DNA from: Syntrophopropionicum propionicicum_A
GTDB taxonomy: Bacteria; Bacillota; Desulfotomaculia; Desulfotomaculales; Pelotomaculaceae
Reading direction: 5' to 3'
DNA length: 64,000 bases
Assembly: GCF_048984525.1 (NCBI RefSeq)
Contig: NZ_JBMGJC010000008.1
Coordinates: forward strand, 62,001-126,000
The translations under genes and the position numbers were made by a program. Of this stretch, positions 25,941-34,524 are shown piece by piece. The notes below the pieces were generated by a model. It made no database searches, was not told the DNA's origin, and saw only the letters and a program-made list of their open reading frames with translations. How positions within the stretch are numbered: position 1 is the first letter of the stretch; each line of letters opens with the position of its first letter.

Positions 25941-26881
25941 GGCTTGCCGCCTCTTATCTTTTCAGCAATTTCTTCAATCTTTCTCATGCGGTGGTTAACC
26001 CCGGATTTTCCAAGGGGCGACTGCATTAGTCGGCCCAGTTCCGCCAGACAGGCGTCGGGATATTTCAGCCTGAGCTCCGCGGCTTCCCTGAGGGGCTCCG
26101 GGATCTTTTCCAGGCCTACGGTGTTTTTGATTAAATCAATATTTTCTATCTGCCGGACGGCGGCATTTACCGTCTTGTTAAGGTTTGCCGTCTCACAGTT
26201 CACCAGGCGGTTGACATTGTTGCGCATATCTTTGTAAATTCTGGCGTTTTCAAAATTGAGCAGGGCTGAGTGGGCACCAATAATATTCAGAAAGCTGACT
26301 ATGTGCTCGCTTTCTTTCAGGTAAACCACGTTATGGCTTTTGCGCTGGCTTGACTTGGCAGCCAGGTTGAATTTATTCATGAGGCCGCTGATAGTTTCAG
26401 CAAACACAATATTATCGGTTGTGATTTCCAGGTGATAGTTGCCCTCGGGCCGGTTAACCGAACCCCCGCCGAGAAAAACTCCCCGCAGGTAAGCGCGCCT
26501 GCAGCATTCGCGGCGCAAAAGGTCGCGGGGCGCCATATCCCTCAGCAGGCCCGCCCCGTCCAGCATGCCCAACTGGTGGAGAATATCGTTGATCCCCTGC
26601 TGAAAGGGGATGCGCACCAGGTAGACATAGTTCTTTTTCAAACGTTTCTTTCTCTGGACCAGGACCTCTGTTTGCAGGCCAAAAAGGCTTTTTACAAGCG
26701 ACAATATTTTTCTTGCCACAGCCGCGTTCTCAGTGGTAATGTGCAGGGACAGCCGCTGGCCGCTGCTGATTTGCACGCTGCCATTCATCTTGATGAGGGC
26801 GGCCAGTTCGGCCAGGCGGCAGCAGGAACGCTGGCCCACCACGCGGGCTAACTCGTTTTTGGTTACTGCCGAAAAGGACAA
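25937..26881 (-). CDS. whiA: DNA-binding protein WhiA
   Basis: 314 residues. The N-terminal two-thirds is a degenerate LAGLIDADG homing-endonuclease fold (ECCRRAYLRGVFLGGGSVNRPEG around 125-147). The C-terminal helix-turn-helix contains LRLKYPDACLAELGRLMQSPLGKSGVNHRMRKI. WhiA affects sporulation in actinomycetes and cell division and chromosome segregation in Bacillus. The start is a TTG with GGGGAG 4 bases before it. It sits after rapZ-yvcK as in most Firmicutes, but a terminator and a new promoter lie between yvcK and whiA here. Confidence 0.95.
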   Translation of the reverse strand: MSFSAVTKNELARVVGQRSCCRLAELAALIKMNGSVQISSGQRLSLHITTENAAVARKILSLVKSLFGLQTEVLVQRKKRLKKNYVYLVRIPFQQGINDILHQLGMLDGAGLLRDMAPRDLLRRECCRRAYLRGVFLGGGSVNRPEGNYHLEITTDNIVFAETISGLMNKFNLAAKSSQRKSHNVVYLKESEHIVSFLNIIGAHSALLNFENARIYKDMRNNVNRLVNCETANLNKTVNAAVRQIENIDLIKNTVGLEKIPEPLREAAELRLKYPDACLAELGRLMQSPLGKSGVNHRMRKIEEIAEKIRGGKP

Positions 26882-26909
26882 ACCGCTCCCCTCTTTCTTT
26901 TTGGCATAT

Positions 26910-26915
26910 ATTATA
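26910..26915 (-). promoter_or_regulatory. Extended -10 element of whiA
   Basis: The minus strand reads TGTGGTATAATAT (TGn plus TATAAT) directly after the T-run of the upstream terminator and about 29 bases before the whiA start codon. Confidence 0.6.
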
Positions 26916-26920
26916 CCACA

Positions 26921-26943
26921 AAAAAACGCCTCTTTATGAGGCG
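26921..26943 (-). terminator. Rho-independent terminator between yvcK and whiA
   Basis: CGCCTC/GAGGCG stem with a 5-base loop and TTTTTT on the minus strand. It follows the REP copy after yvcK by about 90 bases and abuts the whiA promoter. Confidence 0.85.
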
Positions 26944-27031
26944 GTCTGAAATACGGGATGTTAATGGCACAACATCACACGTTTTGGACTGCGATGGGAG
27001 GGCTGTTATCTGGATGAGATTTCATGCAAAG

Positions 27032-27060
27032 CGTGTCAAGAGAACCGTCCCCTTGACACG
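27032..27060 (-). repeat. REP-like palindrome, copy 6
   Basis: 29 bases; plus-strand core AGAGAACCGTCCCCT. Stable-folding strand in the yvcK transcript, 3 bases past the yvcK stop codon. Confidence 0.93.
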
Positions 27061-27063
27061 TTT

Positions 27064-28407
27064 TTATAATGATGAGAGTTCGCGTTCAAATTCTTCCTTT
27101 CGCTTTTCCCTGGAATATTTTCTTTCCTCTTGCAGGGCTTTTTCAGAGTAAACAATATTCAATATAGCCCTGGCGAGCTTTTCGGGGTGATGCCGCACCA
27201 CGTCCGTTTTGTGGATCAGGTCCTCGGCAACGGCTTCAATCCCCAGCTTCTGTATTTCGCTGATATCCGCCGTGACCGGTTCAGCTCCTTCCTGGCGGTA
27301 GCGGGCCCGCAGCCTGAACGGCACCTGTCCTGTATTCAGGACTACGTAATCCAAAAATTTGCCGGTGTGGCTGATGATCGCCTTCAGGTGGGAAGAAGCG
27401 GTAAATCCGCCGGTCTCACCGGTTTGGGTCATTACATTGCATACGTAAATTTTAACAGCCGATGCCTTTGTGAGCGCCTCCGGTATGCCTTTCACCAGAA
27501 GGTTGGGAATTATGCTGGTGTAGAGGCTGCCCGGTCCCAGCACTACCGCGTCCGCCTCCGCAATCGCCGCCAGAGCCCCGGACAGCGGCAGACATCGGGA
27601 CGGCTTCAGATAAATCCTTTTTATCGTACCGGTGGTGCGCGATATTTTTGACTCTCCCTGCACCACCCTGCCGTCTGCCAGCTCGGCGCAAAGAGTAACG
27701 TCAGAAAGTGTCGCCGGCAGCACAAGGCCGCGAATAGCCAGGACCTTGCTCAGACCTCGCACGGCCTGGTCAAACCCGCCGGTCATATCGGTCAGGGCGG
27801 CCAGCAGCAGGTTGCCCATGCTGTGTCCCGCCAGTTCGCCGGTTGAAAACCGGTACTGCAGCAGCTCTTCCATAAGCGGTTCTTTATCGGCAAGGGCAAC
27901 CAGGCAGTTCCTGATGTCCCCCGGCGGCAGAATGCCCAGCTCTCCCCTGAGGCGGCCGGAACTGCCCCCGTCATCGGCCACGGTGACAATGGCGGTGAGG
28001 TTGCTGGTATACTCCTTTAAGCCGCGCAGTAGCACCGATAACCCTGTGCCGCCGCCGATAACCACAATTTTAGGCCCGCGCCTGAGGCTCCGCCTGGCGT
28101 AAATCACCTCCGCCATCCTGCTTTCCTCATCGGGCGCCAGCACGCCCGCTATGGAGTGAAAAACTCTCAGTATGCCGAAGGCCATAATTGTGAGGCCTGA
28201 AATTACAATAATAATGCCGGCAGGCTTACTATACTCTGCACCGAAAAGGACGCCTTCAAGACGGTGGATGGAACGGGCAAAGTCTCCCAGCAGCCTGCCC
28301 TCCATCAGGAGGTCCACTCCAACCGAGGCCATTAACAGGCCGGCCAGAGCAAGAAACAACCACCGTTTAACCTTCATCCCGGGGTACAACCATTTCAGCA
28401 GGACCAT
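27064..28407 (-). CDS. yvcK: YvcK/GlmR-type gluconeogenesis factor with membrane N-terminus
   Basis: 447 residues. The conserved CofD-like domain starts near residue 110 with KIVVIGGGTGLSVLLRGLK, followed by VADDGGSSGRLRGELGILPPGDIRNCLVALA and GPGSLYTSIIPNLLV. The ~105-residue N-terminal extension has two hydrophobic segments (about 16-34 and 60-80), so the protein is probably membrane-anchored, unlike the ~320-residue soluble form. A charged tail ends the protein. In Bacillus it binds UDP-GlcNAc and steers carbon into cell-wall precursors. It follows rapZ by 59 bases. Confidence 0.93.
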   Translation of the reverse strand: MVLLKWLYPGMKVKRWLFLALAGLLMASVGVDLLMEGRLLGDFARSIHRLEGVLFGAEYSKPAGIIIVISGLTIMAFGILRVFHSIAGVLAPDEESRMAEVIYARRSLRRGPKIVVIGGGTGLSVLLRGLKEYTSNLTAIVTVADDGGSSGRLRGELGILPPGDIRNCLVALADKEPLMEELLQYRFSTGELAGHSMGNLLLAALTDMTGGFDQAVRGLSKVLAIRGLVLPATLSDVTLCAELADGRVVQGESKISRTTGTIKRIYLKPSRCLPLSGALAAIAEADAVVLGPGSLYTSIIPNLLVKGIPEALTKASAVKIYVCNVMTQTGETGGFTASSHLKAIISHTGKFLDYVVLNTGQVPFRLRARYRQEGAEPVTADISEIQKLGIEAVAEDLIHKTDVVRHHPEKLARAILNIVYSEKALQEERKYSREKRKEEFERELSSL

Positions 28408-28466
28408 TTTTTCAGCCCCTAAAACAATTTTTTAACAACCAGCTAACTAACTGGGAGACTGTATCC

Positions 28467-29333
28467 TTACAGCCTGTTTAAATCCCTGTGCCGGACTGTT
28501 ACCCGGTATTTCTTATCGCCAAGGGCCTCACCCAGCCTGTTGGCCAGGGCTACAGACCTGTGCATGCCTCCCGTGCAGCCGATGGCGATCATTAAAGTTG
28601 TCTTGCCTTCATTAATGTATTCGGGAATTAGAAACTCCACAAAATCGATAAACTTATTCATAAACTTTTCTGTGACCGAAGATTTGAATACAAAGTCACG
28701 GACAACCTGGTCATTGCCCGTAAGGGAGCGCAGATCCGGCTGGTAATGCGGGTTGGGCAGGAACCGCACGTCAATAACAAGATCGGAGTCCAGCGGAATT
28801 CCATATTTAAAGCCAAAGGAGACAGCAGTTATATGCAGCCCGGCTTGACCGGTCTGATCGGCAAAAATAGCGGCTATTTCTTCTTTTAGCTGTTTGGGGA
28901 CCAGGCCGGAAGTATCGATGATCTTGTTTGCCCGGCCCCTGAGGTCCTGCAAGAGGCTGCGCTCCTGGCGGATAACTTCCAGCACCTCCCCGTACGCGCT
29001 CAGCGGGTGGCGGCGCCTGGATTCTTTAAAACGGCGCACCAGGGTTTCGTCGGAGGCCTCCAGGAACAGAATTTCGTACCGGATGCCCCGGCTGTTGAGG
29101 TCGTTCAGCACTTCAAAGAGGGTGTTAAAAAATTCTCCCCCCCTGATATCAACACCTAATGCTATTTTATTAATTCTATTGGCAGCCTGTGCACAGAGCT
29201 CGGCAAATTTGGGAATCAGCGCGGGTGGCAGGTTATCGATGCAATAGAAGCCCAGGTCCTCCAGGCTGCGGAGGGCCTGGGTCTTGCCCGCCCCGGAAAG
29301 CCCGGTGACAATTACAAATTTTGGCGCGTTCAT
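28467..29333 (-). CDS. rapZ: RNase adapter/nucleotide-binding protein RapZ (YvcJ)
   Basis: 288 residues from the ATG at 29333 (GGGAGG 7 bases before). The P-loop FVIVTGLSGAGKTQALRSLED is at the N-terminus, with a Walker-B-like FLEASDETLVRRF segment. The C-terminal domain ends with the conserved IGCTGGMHRSVALANRLGE and VRHRDLNR. In E. coli RapZ controls glmS mRNA decay; in Bacillus YvcJ binds and hydrolyses nucleotides. It is the first of the rapZ-yvcK pair. Confidence 0.95.
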   Translation of the reverse strand: MNAPKFVIVTGLSGAGKTQALRSLEDLGFYCIDNLPPALIPKFAELCAQAANRINKIALGVDIRGGEFFNTLFEVLNDLNSRGIRYEILFLEASDETLVRRFKESRRRHPLSAYGEVLEVIRQERSLLQDLRGRANKIIDTSGLVPKQLKEEIAAIFADQTGQAGLHITAVSFGFKYGIPLDSDLVIDVRFLPNPHYQPDLRSLTGNDQVVRDFVFKSSVTEKFMNKFIDFVEFLIPEYINEGKTTLMIAIGCTGGMHRSVALANRLGEALGDKKYRVTVRHRDLNRL

Positions 29334-29474
29334 TGATAAACCTCCCAGTTTTTTCTTCGATACCAGTTGACGGAAGTCATAAGCGCGACAGGAGAACTGT
29401 CCCCCTGGTCCCATGGGTACTTGATCCCCGAGGCCGGGAAATCACCAGGAGGGCACCCTTGATTCCTCCCCGAG

Positions 29475-29503
29475 CGTGTCAGAAGAACCGTCCCCTTGAC
29501 ACG
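29475..29503 (-). repeat. REP-like palindrome, copy 7
   Basis: 29 bases; plus-strand core GAAGAACCGTCCCCT. Three bases past the stop of the PHP gene. A degenerate relative may lie at about 29388-29416 (GAGAACTGTCCCCCTG). Confidence 0.93.
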
Positions 29504-29506
29504 GTT

Positions 29507-30241
29507 TTAGTGCACGGCGTTGATGACCATTTCCGACGGGAACCGCAGCCTTTCCACCAGTGCCAGCCCGGATGCGAGTTCCCCCACGGTTTCAGGGTAG
29601 TGGGCGTCGCTGTTTATGGCCAGCCTGGCCCCCCAGCGGGCGGCGGAGCGCACGATTTCTTCTTTATTATAATTGTGGCCGGTGTTTACTTCAAGGGCGG
29701 TTTCCTTTCCGGCACAGGCCCGGGCGAGCTCATCGACGTCCACGGGCAGCATCAGGTCCGGGTGGCTGACGATGTCGACCGGGTAGCTGTGGACTGTTTC
29801 AACCAGGGCTTTGGTGTTGGTACTGCGCATCTTCTCACGGGCGCTCCGGTTAAACCTGGCCGCCAGGTTGGGAAGTGTGTATAGTAGAGCTTCACCAAGT
29901 TTTTCTGGTATGTAGTAAGGATGAAGGCCGGCGATCAGCAGGTCCAGCTGGTTGATGATTTCCTTCGGCAGGTCAAGGCGGCCGTCGCTGCTGATCACTG
30001 CCGCCTCGGCTCCCACCAGTGCCCTGATATCGGGCAGCAGGGTCGCCAGGCCGGCCACCTCTTCCCTGATCTGCAGGAATGTTTCCGGCCCCGCCACGCC
30101 GATGCCCAGGCCTCTCGGGCCGTGGTCGGTTATAGCCACCTCGGAAAGGCCCCGCTCGGCGGCTGCCTCTATGTTTTGAGCCGGGGTACCCCGGCCGTCG
30201 CTGTATTTAGTGTGGGTATGGTAGTCCGCAAAAAGCTTCAC
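29507..30241 (-). CDS. PHP-domain phosphatase/hydrolase
   Basis: About 244 residues. Metal-binding motifs of the PHP fold are all visible: DYHTHTKYSDG, the AITDHGPRG block, AGLHPY, DIVSHPDLM and the final INSDAHYP. It resembles YcdX/histidinol-phosphatase-like proteins with a trinuclear metal site; the substrate is unknown. I prefer the GTG at 30241, which overlaps the stop of the upstream gene (GTGA) and has GGGAG 11 bases before it. The pairing with Pgi/Pmi suggests a sugar-phosphate or nucleotide substrate (inference). Confidence 0.87.
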   Translation of the reverse strand: MKLFADYHTHTKYSDGRGTPAQNIEAAAERGLSEVAITDHGPRGLGIGVAGPETFLQIREEVAGLATLLPDIRALVGAEAAVISSDGRLDLPKEIINQLDLLIAGLHPYYIPEKLGEALLYTLPNLAARFNRSAREKMRSTNTKALVETVHSYPVDIVSHPDLMLPVDVDELARACAGKETALEVNTGHNYNKEEIVRSAARWGARLAINSDAHYPETVGELASGLALVERLRFPSEMVINAVH

Positions 30242-31311
30242 TCTTTCGCAAGCTCCCATTTGAGATAATTTATTACTTTGACCGGACCGGGATCGATGCC
30301 GTAGAGCGCCGCCAGGTATAAGCTGGCGTAGTCACCTGTGTAAATAAGGGAAAAAAGCCTGGCCAGGTCCCCGTCACCGGAAGCCCAGACCTCGGTGAAC
30401 CCGTCCACCACGTCTTTTATTATTCCTTTGGTAATCTCGATGCGCTTTTGCACCCGGGGATGATCCCGCTCGTCCCTTAGGATGATCACGTGGATTTTAT
30501 TTAAAATTTCCAGGGGATACTCGAAACCGACTATTTCATTGTGGTTTAACTCGGGAAATACATTCCAGTAAGCGGGCGCCTTGGCGTTCTCGTTAATCTG
30601 GCCTTTCCACCTCTGCGCCACTACTTCGGTGGTGCCGGTAGTGCCCCAGATCACGGGTATTTTTTTATAAAGTTTATGGGCGATCTGTTTGGAGACGTTA
30701 TCCTCCCTGGGAGATTCCGGCCCGATCGTTTTATGCAGCTCTTTGATATAACTGATCATGCCGGTTATCTCCGCGTTTAAATCGGGCAGCATTCCCAGCC
30801 GCTGCAGGATGCCCAGGGTGGGGATGAACAGGTAACCGGTAGCCGCCCTGGGAGCGCAGCCTGACGGCACCTTCACCAGGGGAACACCATCTCTCGAAGC
30901 CATCTCGCCCAGTTTCCCGCCGGTGGTAATGGCCATAACGGAGGCTCCCCTGGACCGCGCTTCCTCATAGGCGCTCAGGGTCTCCTCGGTATTGCCGGAA
31001 TAGCTTACCGCGAAAACCAGTGTGTCGGGGCCGACAAATTCTGGCAGCACGTAGTCCCTGTTAACTGTTACGGGCACGGAGATCCTGCCGGCGGTATAGA
31101 CCCTCAGCAGGTCGCCGCCTATGGCTGAACCGCCAAGCCCGGTTACCACGATATTAGAAATGGCCTCGATATTCGGCAGTTCAACATCCTTTAAAATGCT
31201 GCAGACAGCCTGATTACACTGGGCCGACAGCCCCTCGAGGGCGGCTATCATGCCGGTGGAGTCAAGCCTGCACAGACCCTCAAAATTATTCAGATCAAAT
31301 TGCTGTGTCAA
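30238..31311 (-). CDS. Bifunctional phosphoglucose/phosphomannose isomerase (SIS domain)
   Basis: About 357 residues of the archaeal-type Pgi/Pmi family rather than classic Pgi. It has NIVVTGLGGSAIGGDLLR, VFAVSYSGNTEETLSAYEEA, AITTGGKLGEMA and WKGQINENAKAPAYWNVFPE with the catalytic Glu/His region LNHNEIVGFE. It interconverts glucose-6-P, mannose-6-P and fructose-6-P. I choose the TTG at 31311, because AAGGAGG lies 8 bases before it. It overlaps the end of the debranching enzyme gene by 17 bases. Confidence 0.92.
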   Translation of the reverse strand: MTQQFDLNNFEGLCRLDSTGMIAALEGLSAQCNQAVCSILKDVELPNIEAISNIVVTGLGGSAIGGDLLRVYTAGRISVPVTVNRDYVLPEFVGPDTLVFAVSYSGNTEETLSAYEEARSRGASVMAITTGGKLGEMASRDGVPLVKVPSGCAPRAATGYLFIPTLGILQRLGMLPDLNAEITGMISYIKELHKTIGPESPREDNVSKQIAHKLYKKIPVIWGTTGTTEVVAQRWKGQINENAKAPAYWNVFPELNHNEIVGFEYPLEILNKIHVIILRDERDHPRVQKRIEITKGIIKDVVDGFTEVWASGDGDLARLFSLIYTGDYASLYLAALYGIDPGPVKVINYLKWELAKE

Positions 31312-33319
31312 CGTCACTGCCTCCTTCCAAATCCTCAATTATTTTTAAAGCGGGCGGCCGGATTTCCAGGACGTCCTCGATGTATGCCCGCAGGACCTCG
31401 GCTACGCCCCAGGCCTGGGCTATAGTGCCTCTTGGGACGGCCGGCTCGTCGCCGTCAAATATTTCCGAGATATACCCGACCCCGTGGTCGCGCAGCTGGT
31501 CCCGGAAAGGTGAAATGAACCGGCGGGCCTGCTCGCGGCTGGCCGCGTTATAACCATTAGCCCTGCGGTAAGAGGTAATAAACGGCCCGATCAGCCAGCT
31601 CCAGGCTGTCCCCTGGTGATAAGCACCGTCTCTTTTTATTCGGTCGCCGATGTAGATCCCTTTGTATGCAGGGTCCCATGGCGACAGGCTGCGGATACCG
31701 TAGGTGACATAAAGTTCCGACCAGACTTTCTGCACCACCCGGCGCATCTGTTCCGTGGTTAGCATGCTGTACGGCAGGCTCACCGCCAGCAGCTGGTTGG
31801 GCCTGACACTGCAGTCCGTCCCGTCGGGAGAAACCACGTCATGGAGGAAGCCCCCGCTCTCATGCCAAAATTTGTCCTGAAAGCTCTTTTTAATTTTATC
31901 CGGCAGCTCCTTAAAGGCAAAATCTTTTCCCAGCAGTATGCAAAGTGTCTTAAAAACCATGACCGAGTTATACCAGAGGGCGTTTATCTCAACGGCCTTG
32001 CCGTGCCTGGGCGTTACCACCCAGTCGTCCACCTTAGCGTCCATCCAGGTCAGCTGGACATGCGGTGAACCGGCGCTCAGCAGGCTGTCCCCGTCCATGG
32101 CAATATTATATTCAGTACCTTCCATATACCAGCTAATAATGTCTTTTACCGCCGGGTAAAGGTGTTCCCGGGTAAAATCCAGGTCGGCGGTGTAAACAAG
32201 GTATTTATAGACCGCGTTGATGAACCAGAGAGACGCGTCTACTGTATTGAATACCGGGTCTGTCATGCCGTCGAAGAAAGCGTTGGGTATAAGCCCTTTC
32301 CGGCAGTGGTGAACAAATGTGAGCAGGATCTCCCTCGCCTCCTGGAAGCGACCGGTCACCAGGGTCAGCCCCGGCAGCGCAATCATAGCGTCCCGGCCCC
32401 AGTCGGCAAACCAGGGATAACCGGCAATAATAGTCTTTTTGCCTGTTGAACGGCGCTTGACAATAAACGCGTCAGCCGCGCGTGCCAGGCGGCGTACAAA
32501 ATGGTCTGTGCTGTCCGCCATATCGACGACCTTGCTGATCCGCTCTTTTTCCTTTTGCAGCAGCTCTTCACCCTTGACGCTGCCGATATCGGCGGCGGTC
32601 GCGATCATAGAAAAAGTCTTGACTTCCCCCGCGGTGAAAGAAATTTCAAAATATCCCGGTATGTAAAGGTCCTCGTAAGGATTCTCACCCCTTTCCTTTT
32701 CGGCGGCATAAGCCATTCCGTTATACCATTTTCCTTCCTTCACATAAAAACCGGCATCGCAGGCAAGTTTCAACAAAGGCATTTCTTCCCTGCCTTTTAT
32801 AGAGACAGCGCCGCCCGCTGCGGTCTGGTTGAACTTAATTTGTCCCTGGCTGGTGATATAATGGTGTCCCCGGCAGTTCACCATAGGGGTCAGCCTCAGC
32901 ACGCCGGGCGAGGCCCCGTTCAGCACCCGGTACAATATCACGGTGGTGTTGGAACCGTGCACCATGAATAAGGTTTTTTCCAGGAAGATGTCGCCGAAAC
33001 TGTAAGTAAAAGTAGGGATCGTGTCTATCCTTACCTGCTGGAGGTGAATAAAGCCCAGCTCGGCGAAACCGGAAGCGTGCTGGTTCGCGGCCAGGTTGTA
33101 GGTACATGGGCCGCTGGTGAAGCGCTCGTCCAGCTTGCTTAAAAGGGCTACGCGCCAGCCCGGGGGGTTGTGGGCCGCGATCAGCAGGCCGTGGTATTTG
33201 CGCGTATTGGCGTTAATAATGGTGCCGGAGGCGTAGCCCCCAATGCCGTTGGTTACCAGCCACTCTTTTTGAGCGCCCTGCTCAAAGGTGCGCCAGTCAT
33301 TCTTACCAAAGTAATACAT
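31295..33319 (-). CDS. Glycogen debranching enzyme / amylo-alpha-1,6-glucosidase family
   Basis: About 674 residues. The N-terminal GDE domain has EWLVTNGIGGYASGTIINAN and RKYHGLLIAAHNPPGW. The C-terminal (alpha/alpha)6 barrel has WFADWGRDAMIALPGLTLVTGRF, LWYNSVMVFKT, VRPNQLLAVSLPYSML, YHQGTAWSWLIGPFI and a final GDEPAVPRGTIAQAWGVAEVL. It hydrolyses alpha-1,6 branches of glycogen. The start is the ATG at 33319 behind GGGAGGAGG. Together with Pgi/Pmi it suggests a storage-polysaccharide unit. Confidence 0.93.
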   Translation of the reverse strand: MYYFGKNDWRTFEQGAQKEWLVTNGIGGYASGTIINANTRKYHGLLIAAHNPPGWRVALLSKLDERFTSGPCTYNLAANQHASGFAELGFIHLQQVRIDTIPTFTYSFGDIFLEKTLFMVHGSNTTVILYRVLNGASPGVLRLTPMVNCRGHHYITSQGQIKFNQTAAGGAVSIKGREEMPLLKLACDAGFYVKEGKWYNGMAYAAEKERGENPYEDLYIPGYFEISFTAGEVKTFSMIATAADIGSVKGEELLQKEKERISKVVDMADSTDHFVRRLARAADAFIVKRRSTGKKTIIAGYPWFADWGRDAMIALPGLTLVTGRFQEAREILLTFVHHCRKGLIPNAFFDGMTDPVFNTVDASLWFINAVYKYLVYTADLDFTREHLYPAVKDIISWYMEGTEYNIAMDGDSLLSAGSPHVQLTWMDAKVDDWVVTPRHGKAVEINALWYNSVMVFKTLCILLGKDFAFKELPDKIKKSFQDKFWHESGGFLHDVVSPDGTDCSVRPNQLLAVSLPYSMLTTEQMRRVVQKVWSELYVTYGIRSLSPWDPAYKGIYIGDRIKRDGAYHQGTAWSWLIGPFITSYRRANGYNAASREQARRFISPFRDQLRDHGVGYISEIFDGDEPAVPRGTIAQAWGVAEVLRAYIEDVLEIRPPALKIIEDLEGGSDVDTAI

Positions 33320-33412
33320 TAAAAGACTACCTCCTCCCACTAGAATGATCAGAGGCCTGTCAATTTATTCTGGTACGTTCTTTAACACAGGTCATTCCAT
33401 ACCTATTATATT

Positions 33413-34285
33413 CTAAACCAGGACAAACCTTTCCAGCGCTTCCACCACACCGTCGCCATATGGCGCGGCTGTCACGTAATCAGCATATTTCTTTATTTCA
33501 TCCCTGGCGTTGGCCACCACCACGCCCAGGCCGGCGTAATCCAGCATGTCCAGGTCGTTGTACCCGTCCCCCACCGCCATGACTTCTTCCCGCTTGATGC
33601 CGAAATGCGCGGCCAGGAAAGCCAGGGCGTTCCCTTTAGTGGCTTCGATGTGGACGAATTCAAGAAAATGCGGCTTTGATTTGCTGACGGTAATCTTCCC
33701 TTTGTAGATGGGATCCAATTCGGCTTTCAGCTCGTCGACCAGGTATTCTTTCGCTATGGCCAAAACTTTGGTGGGATCGTGGTCCAGGTATTCCAGCAGG
33801 TCGCCCACCACTTCAGCTTCAACCCCGGCTATGGCGGCATACCGGCGTCCCTCCTCGTCGTCGCGCTCCATCAGCAGGCGATCGTCAAGGTAGCCGTTGA
33901 GGTGATAGCCGTACTGGTGGACCCTGGTGATTATTTCCCTGGCATATGCCAGGGGCAGAGGCTTGTCTACCAGCACCTCGCCCGAAAGGGAGTTTTTTAC
34001 CAGGGCGCCCTGGTATGTGATCAGCGGTATGTCGATGCCGAGTTCCCCCGCAATCCGCGCCGCCGACCGGTACATGCGGCCGGTGGATACCGTGAAATAA
34101 ACCCCCGCTGACCGCACGGCTGCGACCGCCTCCCTGACCCGGCCGGTAACCCGCAGGTCCTTCGAAAGCAGCGTGTCGTCCAGGTCCACCGCCACCAGCT
34201 TGTATTTCGTGTCAAGGGGACGGTTCTTTTGACACGTTTTCAGAGTACTACCAGGATTATCAGGCAGAAGGTGTTCTTGGTGCAT
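33413..34285 (-). CDS. Cof-type HAD phosphatase with a REP-encoded N-terminal extension
   Basis: 290 residues. The HAD motifs start only at residue 29 (KLVAVDLDDTLLSKDL), followed by TVSTGRMYRSA (motif II), the C2 cap, and the motif III/IV region KREEVMAVGDGYNDLDML. Normal Cof proteins begin 2-4 residues before motif I. The ATG at 34285 has GGAGG 6 bases before it, so the 28-residue extension is probably translated. Residues 17-26 (TCQKNRPLDT) are encoded by a REP copy. Likely a sugar-phosphate or flavin phosphatase; substrate unknown. A GTG inside KLVAV could be a second start but has no ribosome site. Confidence 0.9.
   Translation of the reverse strand: MHQEHLLPDNPGSTLKTCQKNRPLDTKYKLVAVDLDDTLLSKDLRVTGRVREAVAAVRSAGVYFTVSTGRMYRSAARIAGELGIDIPLITYQGALVKNSLSGEVLVDKPLPLAYAREIITRVHQYGYHLNGYLDDRLLMERDDEEGRRYAAIAGVEAEVVGDLLEYLDHDPTKVLAIAKEYLVDELKAELDPIYKGKITVSKSKPHFLEFVHIEATKGNALAFLAAHFGIKREEVMAVGDGYNDLDMLDYAGLGVVVANARDEIKKYADYVTAAPYGDGVVEALERFVLV
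34208..34236 (+). repeat. REP-like palindrome, copy 8, inside the HAD coding region
   Basis: 29 bases, core AGGGGACGGTTCTTT on the plus strand. It is read in frame on the minus strand within the 5' part of the HAD gene, between the ATG and the first catalytic motif. Confidence 0.92.
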
Positions 34286-34359
34286 GTTCTTCCTCCATAA
34301 TATTTCTGCATTGCACCTTGTCGGTTCTCCTGTCTCATTTTACTCCAATAGCACCCAAG

Positions 34360-34388
34360 CGTGTCAAGGGGACGGTTCTCTTGACACG
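34360..34388 (+). repeat. REP-like palindrome, copy 9 (doublet)
   Basis: 29 bases, core AGGGGACGGTTCTCT on the plus strand. It forms a direct doublet with copy 10 (AT between), located between the RAYT gene and the HAD gene. Confidence 0.93.
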
Positions 34389-34390
34389 AT

Positions 34391-34419
34391 CGTGTCAGGG
34401 GGACGGTTCTCTTGACACG
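34391..34419 (+). repeat. REP-like palindrome, copy 10 (doublet)
   Basis: 29 bases, core GGGGGACGGTTCTCT. It lies about 100 bases past the RAYT stop codon and is inverted relative to copy 11 on the other side of the RAYT gene. Confidence 0.93.
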
Positions 34420-34502
34420 TTTAGCGGTCAGTTGCAGCCAACCGTATGAGATACTCTTTTCTCCTGCTCTTCACTTAACCAATATTTCGCCAAGGAGTAC
34501 CT

Positions 34503-34524
34503 TAACAATGATTTTCCATTGTTA
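34503..34524 (-). other. Hairpin at the RAYT stop codon
   Basis: TAACAATG and CATTGTTA (34503-34510 with 34517-34524) form a perfect 8-bp stem with a 6-base loop. The minus-strand arm begins with the RAYT stop codon TAA. No T-run follows, so it may protect the mRNA 3' end or mark an element end rather than terminate. Confidence 0.55.
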
